Of a stretch of DNA of 64,000 nucleotides, positions 57,645-64,000 are shown one piece after another. Origin of the DNA: an uncultured Pelagibacteraceae bacterium (lineage in GTDB: Bacteria > Pseudomonadota > Alphaproteobacteria > Pelagibacterales > Pelagibacteraceae); NCBI GenBank assembly GCA_902537575.1, contig CACBBX010000001.1, positions 62,001 through 126,000 of the forward strand. Direction: 5' to 3'. Positions within the stretch are counted from its first letter, which is position 1. Each line of letters opens with the position of its first letter. A program made the translations under genes and the position numbers. The notes under the pieces were generated by a model, which worked only from the letters and a program-made list of their open reading frames with translations, did no database searches and had not been told where the DNA came from.

Positions 57645-59984
57645 TTATGATTTTACTCTGGACTTAGTAGGATCATAAAAAGGAAATCCAACTACTTTTG
57701 CGCTAATTCTTTTTTGGTGACCGTCAATTTTTCCCACTTCAACTTTTGTTCCAATTTCTGAATATTGAATATCCATTCTACACAAAGCTATATTTTTATT
57801 TAATGTTGATGATAGACATCCACTTGTAACTATTCCAATTTGAGATCTACCAATATGAACACAGTCACCATGACTTGCAATTTCTTTACCATCCAACTCA
57901 AGCCCAACAAGTTTTTTTTGAGGATTATTTTTTCTTTTTATTAATTCATCTTTACCAACAAAATTTTCTTTTTTTGTTTTTAATGGAACTGCAAAACCAA
58001 TACCTGCTTCAAAAGGATCTTGTTGACCATCAAACTCATTACCAAATAAAATTAATCCTGCTTCAATTCTAAGTTTGTCTAAAGCTCCAAATCCTGCAGG
58101 TATCAAACCATCTTGTTTTCCTGCCTCCATTAATTTATCCCAGACTTCAGGTGCATTTTTAGGGTGACACCAAATTTCATATCCTAATTCTCCAGTGTAT
58201 CCAGTTCTAGAAACAATCAATGGTATTCCTTGCAACTCTTCTATTCTACATATGCTAAATCTAAACCAACCAAGCTCATCTATAGAGGGTTGAGTAGGAG
58301 GTGTAAAAATTATTTTTTTTAAAATTTCTCTACTTTTTGGACCTTGTAATGAAACATTACTTATTTGGTCTGTTGAATTTTTTATATTTGCATTGAAATT
58401 TTTCTTTTTTGCAATTTCTTTTAACCATTCGCCGCCATATTCGTCTCCACAAATCCATCTAAAACCAGTCTCACTTAATCTTAAAAGAGTACCGTCGTCA
58501 AACATCATTCCATTTTCATAGCACATGGCAGAATATACAACTTGACCTACCGATAATTTTTTAATGTTTCTTGTAAGTGTATAATTTAATAATTCTTCAG
58601 CATCAGGACCAATAATTTCGAATTTTCTTAATGAAGATAAATCAATCAAAACTGCATCATTTCTACAAGCGTTGTACTCATTAACAAGTCCATGTTTTGT
58701 GTAATCATTTGGAAGCCAAAAACCTCTAGCATCTATAAAGTTTCTTGTTAGTTTTGAAGTTCTTTCATAAAAGCCAGAATTTCTTGTAAGTTTTTTTTCA
58801 GAGTCTGTTTTCATCCTGAATGCAAATGATTTAGTAAATTCTTTTTTCTTGTCATATGTTCTAACAAAAATATTAGTTGGATTCCACGAATTACAAGCAT
58901 CTATATCACTAGGACATGCTGTTGTTCCAATAGTTAAATCTTTTAAGGCTCTAAACATGACATAATCACCAGGACGCGAATATGATTCATCTGAAACAAC
59001 TGAGTTTAATCCACCTTCAGATGTATTAAAAAATAAATTGATCGCGTGCCACCCTTTTTGTTTTTGAAGACCATACTTTGACATACTTTCTGTAAGATTA
59101 TCAGAGCAATTTGCATGGCCAAAATAACCAGCATCTTCATAGTACTTTGAAGTACAGGCAAGATTAAAAGTATCATGTTTACCAACGGTATCTCTAATTA
59201 CTTCTACTAAAGGTTCATGGTCTGTATCATAAAATTTAGAAAATAATCCTGGACCTGGAAATGTATTTCCCATGAAAGTTCTAGTTGTTTGCCAATCCAA
59301 ACCTTTCTCAATTCCTTTTTCTAATTTCCTTGTATCAAATGCCACAAAGTCTGAACATTGTCTTCCAGTAGGACTTATTACTTGGATATAATCACCTTCT
59401 TTAACTTCATAAGATATGCTACTTGCTCTATTTATATTCTCCTCGTGCGAAGGTTCAAAGACAGGGTTTGGAATAACATTTAATTCTTTGTCATTAATAA
59501 TATTTGCTCTTTTAATAAAAATAATTAAATCTGTAGGAGGATTTTGCTTTGTAACATCCATGTCTTGTCCAGGCGCAGCAAATATTGCAAAACATTTATC
59601 ATTAGACTTTAAATTAATTTTTTCACCAACTGGGGTATCAATATCAAATATTATTGAAGATTTTGATTCTAAAATATTTAAGTTTAGTTTTTTAAGTTGA
59701 TAATTGGTCGCTAGAATACTTTCATCTTTTTTAATTAAGATATCTCTAATAAAATTTTTATTATTATTATCTTTAAGGTTTAAAATACTTACATCTGATT
59801 TTCCGTCTTTATTAAAACATATAATTTCACAAATTTGATTTCCTTCGTCATTGATAATCTCTATTTCATCATCAGGGAAAATATGAAAAGCAGTAAGACC
59901 ACCACCATTTACAACATGCCTTTCAACTCCTGGTGGTAAAATATTAAGTCCTGGATATTTTATTTCTTTACTGGTTCCTAACAT
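57645..59984 (-). CDS. tdm: DUF1989-GcvT fusion, probable trimethylamine N-oxide demethylase (Tdm)
   Basis: N-half DUF1989-like (GDYIQVISPTGRQCSDFVAFD...CTSKYYEDAGYFGHANCSDN), C-half GcvT-like (HGLVNEYNACRNDAVLIDLSSLRKFEIIGPDAEELL...GYTGELGYEIW). Start moved from TTG 59990 to ATG 59984. Confidence 0.8.
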   Translation of the reverse strand: MLGTSKEIKYPGLNILPPGVERHVVNGGGLTAFHIFPDDEIEIINDEGNQICEIICFNKDGKSDVSILNLKDNNNKNFIRDILIKKDESILATNYQLKKLNLNILESKSSIIFDIDTPVGEKINLKSNDKCFAIFAAPGQDMDVTKQNPPTDLIIFIKRANIINDKELNVIPNPVFEPSHEENINRASSISYEVKEGDYIQVISPTGRQCSDFVAFDTRKLEKGIEKGLDWQTTRTFMGNTFPGPGLFSKFYDTDHEPLVEVIRDTVGKHDTFNLACTSKYYEDAGYFGHANCSDNLTESMSKYGLQKQKGWHAINLFFNTSEGGLNSVVSDESYSRPGDYVMFRALKDLTIGTTACPSDIDACNSWNPTNIFVRTYDKKKEFTKSFAFRMKTDSEKKLTRNSGFYERTSKLTRNFIDARGFWLPNDYTKHGLVNEYNACRNDAVLIDLSSLRKFEIIGPDAEELLNYTLTRNIKKLSVGQVVYSAMCYENGMMFDDGTLLRLSETGFRWICGDEYGGEWLKEIAKKKNFNANIKNSTDQISNVSLQGPKSREILKKIIFTPPTQPSIDELGWFRFSICRIEELQGIPLIVSRTGYTGELGYEIWCHPKNAPEVWDKLMEAGKQDGLIPAGFGALDKLRIEAGLILFGNEFDGQQDPFEAGIGFAVPLKTKKENFVGKDELIKRKNNPQKKLVGLELDGKEIASHGDCVHIGRSQIGIVTSGCLSSTLNKNIALCRMDIQYSEIGTKVEVGKIDGHQKRISAKVVGFPFYDPTKSRVKS

Positions 59985-60036
59985 GATCAATGTTTTATTA
60001 TAATTTTTATTGTGACCATATTATACTGAAAACGAG

Positions 60037-60065
60037 TTGACTATACCTTTAAATCAGAACATAAT
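60037..60065 (+). promoter_or_regulatory. Sigma70-type promoter TTGACT / 17 nt / CATAAT upstream of TmoX-like SBP
   Basis: TTGACT 60037-60042, 17-nt spacer, CATAAT 60060-60065; SD gagggg before ATG 60099. Confidence 0.6.
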
Positions 60066-60098
60066 TTAAAATTAATATTAATAATCGAGGGGAAAAAA

Positions 60099-61052
60099 AT
60101 GAAAAAAATAATATCATTATTATCTGCTCTTGTAATTTCTGTGGTAAGTTTTGCAGGAATTTCTAACGCTGCAGATAGCAAAAAACCCATCGTAATCCCA
60201 ACTCATAACTGGTCAAGTCAAATTGTAATGGCTTATGTTATTGGTGGAATTTTCGAAAGCATGGGTAACAATGTTAAATATGTAAATGCTGACTCACAAG
60301 CAGTTTACGAGTCAATTAGAATTGGAGATGTAACTATATCTCACGAAGTATGGGAATCTGCATTTGGAAAATCATTCACAACTGCTTTAGATAAAGGTGG
60401 TTTAATAGATATGGGTGATCATGAAGCAAGAACACTTGAAGATATGGGTTACCCAAACTGGGTCACAGATAAAGGATTATGCCCTGGTCTACCAGACTGG
60501 ACTGCTTTAAAAAATCCTGACTGTGCTAAAAACTTTACAACACCTGACTCTCCTAATGGAAAAGGAAGAATGTTGGAAGGTCCACAAACTTGGCATGGTG
60601 ATTTAATACCTCAAAGGGTTGACGCTTTAGGTTTAGGTGACCTTTGGTGGGTTAAATTTGCTGGAAGTGCTGATGCACTTTGGGCTGAATTAGCAGCTGC
60701 TGAAAAAGAAGGAAGAGGAACAATAATTTTCAATTGGACACCTAACTTTACTGATGGTGCTGGTTTTACATTTATTGATTTTCCTCCATACACTGCAGGT
60801 TGTAGACCAGAAGATGGTGGAGATGGAAAATGTGGTTCTCCAGATGGCTATCTGAAAAAAGCAGCACATGAGGATTTTCCAAAAACTCATCCAAATGCAG
60901 CTAAAGTATTTAAAAAAATGTCATTTTCTACAAGTCAAATTGGAGCAATGGCAGCTTTAGTTGATCTGGATAAGATGACTCATGAAGATGCAGCTAAAAA
61001 ATGGTTAGCCGATAATAAGAAAGTGTGGGAAGAATTTACACACGATCATTAA
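60099..61052 (+). CDS. tmoX: Glycine betaine/OpuAC-type substrate-binding protein, probable TMAO-binding TmoX
   Basis: Signal peptide; KPIVIPTHNWSSQIVMAYVIGGIFESMGNNVKYVNADSQAVYESIRIGDVTISHEVWE; divergent from tdm-like gene. Confidence 0.75.
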   Translation: MKKIISLLSALVISVVSFAGISNAADSKKPIVIPTHNWSSQIVMAYVIGGIFESMGNNVKYVNADSQAVYESIRIGDVTISHEVWESAFGKSFTTALDKGGLIDMGDHEARTLEDMGYPNWVTDKGLCPGLPDWTALKNPDCAKNFTTPDSPNGKGRMLEGPQTWHGDLIPQRVDALGLGDLWWVKFAGSADALWAELAAAEKEGRGTIIFNWTPNFTDGAGFTFIDFPPYTAGCRPEDGGDGKCGSPDGYLKKAAHEDFPKTHPNAAKVFKKMSFSTSQIGAMAALVDLDKMTHEDAAKKWLADNKKVWEEFTHDH

Positions 61053-61073
61053 GGTTAAAAATATAAAACTTAT

Positions 61074-61110
61074 AAATCTCTCCCAACTGTGTTGGGGGGG
61101 ATTTTTTTTT
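61074..61110 (+). terminator. Intrinsic terminator after TmoX-like gene
   Basis: AAATCTCTCCCAAC-tgt-GTTGGGGGGGATTT (14 bp with G-U pairs) followed by T6. Confidence 0.85.
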
Positions 61111-61136
61111 AATTAATTTTTGTATAAAATAAACTC

Positions 61137-61514
61137 ATGAAAAAAATTTTTTTATTTTTAATTTTAACTTTTTTTATCATTTCATCAGCTTTTGCTAGAA
61201 GTACTGGATGTAAAGAGGGAAATTGTGAAAATGGATATGGCAAATGGGTTTATACAGATAAAACAACTTATGAAGGAGAGTGGGTTGCAACAAAAAAGGA
61301 AGGTAAGGGAGTAGAAACTTGGCCTAATGGATATATCTATAAAGGTGAATTTAAAAATAGTGTGTGGAGTGGACAGGGCATCTTGATATTCCCTGATGGT
61401 TCTACTTACGATGGTGAGTGGGCCAATGGTTTTATGAATGGTCAAGGAACATTTACTTGGGCGAATGGAAAACAAAAGTCAGGTAATTGGAAAAATGGAA
61501 AATTACAAGAATAA
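61137..61514 (+). CDS. Exported MORN-repeat protein
   Basis: Signal peptide MKKIFLFLILTFFIISSAFA; repeats YEGEWVATKKEGKGVETWPNGYIYKGEFKNSVWSGQGILIFPDGSTYDGEWANGFMNGQG. Confidence 0.85.
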   Translation: MKKIFLFLILTFFIISSAFARSTGCKEGNCENGYGKWVYTDKTTYEGEWVATKKEGKGVETWPNGYIYKGEFKNSVWSGQGILIFPDGSTYDGEWANGFMNGQGTFTWANGKQKSGNWKNGKLQE

Positions 61515-62065
61515 TGTCTCAAGAAAATTATTTTAATAAATTTAAAGAATTACCAGAGTCGGTTAGACAGTTTTGTGGATTGATAATAATTACTTTAATC
61601 ATCATTTTATCTTTTTTTATTTTAAATAATATTTTTGGAGAAGGTGATGATTTAGTAAAAAGAATGAAAATAGAAGAAGAGAGAATTGCAGAAGAAAGAA
61701 AATTAAACGAATTAATATCCAGTCTACCTTCTGGAATTTTAGTTGCTTTTGATGGAACTGATCATCATAGACTATCCATTGATGTTTATGAGAAAGTCTG
61801 TAAAGCAACAAAACTTATTCCTCAAAGAGCGATAATGGGGGCCAATTTCCTCAATTTTAGAGCGCATGAAATTTATACAATTAATGGCAACAAAATTGAT
61901 GAAACATTTGTTGAATGGGACGAAGAAAAAAATAAATGTTTTGCAGGTTTCACAGTTAGTGGGAATAATGTTGGAGTAAATGAAGAAATTAAAGTAAGTG
62001 GGGAGGCATTAAGTTTTTTAAGCACTGGTATTGATACTAGAATTTATTATATCAAAAATTTTTAA
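61514..62065 (+). CDS. Single-TM hypothetical protein
   Basis: MSQENYFNKFKELPESVRQFCGLIIITLIIILSFFILNNIF...; start at ATG 61514 overlapping MORN stop (TAATG). Confidence 0.6.
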   Translation: MSQENYFNKFKELPESVRQFCGLIIITLIIILSFFILNNIFGEGDDLVKRMKIEEERIAEERKLNELISSLPSGILVAFDGTDHHRLSIDVYEKVCKATKLIPQRAIMGANFLNFRAHEIYTINGNKIDETFVEWDEEKNKCFAGFTVSGNNVGVNEEIKVSGEALSFLSTGIDTRIYYIKNF

Positions 62066-62131
62066 TTAGGGAGAAACGATTATTATATACATATTAATTC
62101 AACAAAATTTCGTATAACTTAATAATAATTT

Positions 62132-63163
62132 ATGTCTGATACAGTTATTAAATGTGAATCTGTTTATAAAATTTTTGGAGAAAATGCCAAAAAAATGCTT
62201 CAAGAAGCCAATGGGAACGTAGATGCAAAAACTTTTCAAGAAAATGGATGTATAGTTGGAGTTAATAATGCTTCCTTTGAAGTAGCAAAGGGGGAAATGT
62301 TGGTTGTTATGGGTTTATCTGGATCAGGTAAATCAACATTACTTAGATGTATTTCAAGATTAACAGATGCAACAGGAGGAAAAATTTTTATAGAGGGTCA
62401 AGATTTATTGGAGCTAAACAACAAAGAACTTATTGATCTTAGAAGAAATAAAATGGGAATGGTTTTTCAAAGCTTTGCGTTGTTACCGCACAAAACTGTA
62501 GTTGAAAATATAGCATTTCCACTACAGATTAAGGGAATTAATACCGACGATAGCATTAGCAAGGCAATGGATATGGTCAAGTTAGTTGGTTTACATGGAA
62601 GGGAAAACTATTTTCCAAGAGAACTTTCAGGCGGACAACAGCAAAGAGTAGGTATTGCAAGATCTTTAGCCGTTGAACCAGATATTTGGTTTTTAGATGA
62701 ACCTTTTTCAGCATTAGATCCCTTGATCCGAAAAGAAATGCAGGATGAATTTTTAAGACTTCAAGATAAATTACAAAAAACCATAATGTTCATTACTCAT
62801 GATTTTGATGAAGCTTTAAAGCTAGCTGATCGAATAGCAATTATGAAGGATGGTATAATTGAACAGTTAGATACACCCGCTAAAATAGTTTTAAATCCTG
62901 CAACTGAATATGTAAGAAAATTTACTGAAGAAGTCCCAAGGGAAAAAGTTTTGTTAATTGAAGATGTAATGGACCAAACTACAAGTAATAATTTAGGAGA
63001 TTTAAGAGTTTCAAAAGATGAGATTATAGAGAATGTTGCTGAAAAAATTCTTACTCAGGAAAAAACCGTAGGAGTAATAGATAAGAACAATAACATTGTT
63101 GGCTCTATTAATCCTACAAAGATAATCAATACAGTCTTTGGTGGAAGGAAAAATGAAAATTAA
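62132..63163 (+). CDS. tmoW: ProV-like ABC ATPase, probable TmoW
   Basis: GLSGSGKST, LSGGQQQRVGIARSL, LDEPFSALDPLIR, degenerate CBS-like C-terminus; follows TmoX-like gene. Confidence 0.8.
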   Translation: MSDTVIKCESVYKIFGENAKKMLQEANGNVDAKTFQENGCIVGVNNASFEVAKGEMLVVMGLSGSGKSTLLRCISRLTDATGGKIFIEGQDLLELNNKELIDLRRNKMGMVFQSFALLPHKTVVENIAFPLQIKGINTDDSISKAMDMVKLVGLHGRENYFPRELSGGQQQRVGIARSLAVEPDIWFLDEPFSALDPLIRKEMQDEFLRLQDKLQKTIMFITHDFDEALKLADRIAIMKDGIIEQLDTPAKIVLNPATEYVRKFTEEVPREKVLLIEDVMDQTTSNNLGDLRVSKDEIIENVAEKILTQEKTVGVIDKNNNIVGSINPTKIINTVFGGRKNEN

Positions 63164-63166
63164 GTT

Positions 63167-64000
63167 ATGGAATTTTTAAAAAAAAACCCGAAGATATTTC
63201 AATGGTTGTTTTTATTAATTGTTTTTTTTGCTTTATGTTTTGCAATCGAAGTCCCAGAAACATATAAATTTATAAGAGGTCAGGCAGAGTTTGTTAAAGA
63301 CCCCAATCAAAGCACCTTTGTTTTTGCTGGCAAGGAGGTAAGGTATTATGCTTTTGACGTCTTTTGGAGATTACCCCCATTACTTGGATGGTTGCCTATA
63401 TGGATAAATGACTCACTATTTTTCTTAATGAACGACTGGATGCCTATGGAGTTTTGGAATGAAGACACACAAGAATTTAAAACTAGACCTCTACTCTTAC
63501 AAATAAGTAGAAATTTAACTGCATTTATGACATTTATAATTGAGTTAATTAGAGAGATTTTATTAGGCGGACTAGAAACTATTGTTGCATTTACAAGTTG
63601 GGATTTTATTGACGCTAATCCATGGGCAGAATTACCAGGTTTACCATGGACTATTGTTGCTGCGGGAGCAACAATATTATCTTATAAATTAAGTGGTAAA
63701 GGTTTAGCGATTTTCGCTGGATTAACAATGGTTTACATTTCTATTTTTGGTCAGTGGAAACCGTCTATGCAAACTTTATCATTTATTTTAGTTGCAGCGC
63801 CATTGTCTTTTATATTTGGACTTGGTCTAGGTATATCTGCATTTAAAAGTAAACGAGTTGAAAAAGCTCTATATCCAATTCTCTTAGTTATGCAAACCAT
63901 GCCACAATATGCAGTGCTTGTGCCTGCGCTAGTTTTATTTGGAGTTGGCGATCATGCGGCAGTGATTATAACTATGATAGTTGCAATTCCACCAATGATA
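63167..64000 (+). CDS. tmoV: ProW-like ABC permease, probable TmoV, truncated by window end
   Basis: Open frame not in the track: MEFLKKNPKIFQWLFLLIVFFALCFAIEVPETYKFIRGQAEFVKDPNQSTFVFAGKEVRYYAFDVFWRLPPLLGWLPIWINDSLFFLMNDWMPMEFWNEDTQ... Confidence 0.75.
   Translation, partial: MEFLKKNPKIFQWLFLLIVFFALCFAIEVPETYKFIRGQAEFVKDPNQSTFVFAGKEVRYYAFDVFWRLPPLLGWLPIWINDSLFFLMNDWMPMEFWNEDTQEFKTRPLLLQISRNLTAFMTFIIELIREILLGGLETIVAFTSWDFIDANPWAELPGLPWTIVAAGATILSYKLSGKGLAIFAGLTMVYISIFGQWKPSMQTLSFILVAAPLSFIFGLGLGISAFKSKRVEKALYPILLVMQTMPQYAVLVPALVLFGVGDHAAVIITMIVAIPPMI

Noticed and set aside
60611-60890. Minus-strand ORFs within the TmoX-like gene
   Set aside because: Antisense to a strong SBP coding sequence; no independent signals.
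61105-61160. Homopolymer-rich stretch as a phase-variation tract
   Set aside because: The T-run belongs to the terminator, and the A/T runs after ATG 61138 fit a signal peptide in a low-GC genome.
61185-61475. Minus-strand 96-aa ORF with repetitive FTFIDISIRPS-like sequence
   Set aside because: The repetition is the antisense reading of the MORN repeats.
1-64000. CRISPR arrays, transposons, integrases, prophage, tRNA or rRNA genes
   Set aside because: No periodic direct repeats, recombinase motifs or tRNA-like cloverleaf stretches noticed; intergenic gaps are mostly under 150 nt. A tRNAscan/covariance search would be decisive.

Overview
This is a low-GC, densely packed bacterial chromosome window with short intergenic gaps and many ATGA/TAATG overlaps. 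Gene content (DmdA-like and GcvT-family proteins, a TMAO demethylase-like gene, a TmoXWV-like transporter, GMAS/MGS-like genes, many ABC and EamA transporters) looks like a marine SAR11/Pelagibacterales-type organism; this is inferred from protein content, not from a search. Main blocks: (1) 1-9.5 kb: partial TPP enzyme, luciferase-like monooxygenase, frameshifted 2OG-Fe(II) oxygenase, EamA transporters, an orphan ProV-like ATPase and a gamma-butyrobetaine-dioxygenase-like gene; (2) 9.5-16 kb: EutA-like/DoeA-like pair followed by a PotABCD-type ABC transporter; (3) 16-32 kb: a minus-strand run (BCAT, thiolase, DmdA-like, transthyretin-like, TPP enzyme, FMN hydroxy-acid dehydrogenase, peptidase E-like, second GcvT-like) divergent from a Dpp-type transporter and a HAD-crotonase fusion, which is the best candidate for an undescribed catabolic system; (4) 32-46 kb: mostly ordinary metabolism and housekeeping (agmatinase-like, ALDH, ArgE-like, AcnA, BamB, ZapE-like, YjbQ, photolyase); (5) 46-64 kb: a methylated-amine/nitrogen island (diaminopropionate lyase-like, GMAS-like, AmtB, three glutamate-synthase-domain subunits, a second GS-III-like ligase, FAD oxidoreductase, MarR-like regulator, Tdm-like DUF1989-GcvT fusion, and a divergent TmoX/MORN/TmoW/TmoV-like transporter cut by the window end). 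I saw no rRNA, tRNA, CRISPR array or transposase. All product names come from reading the protein sequences; no database search was run.
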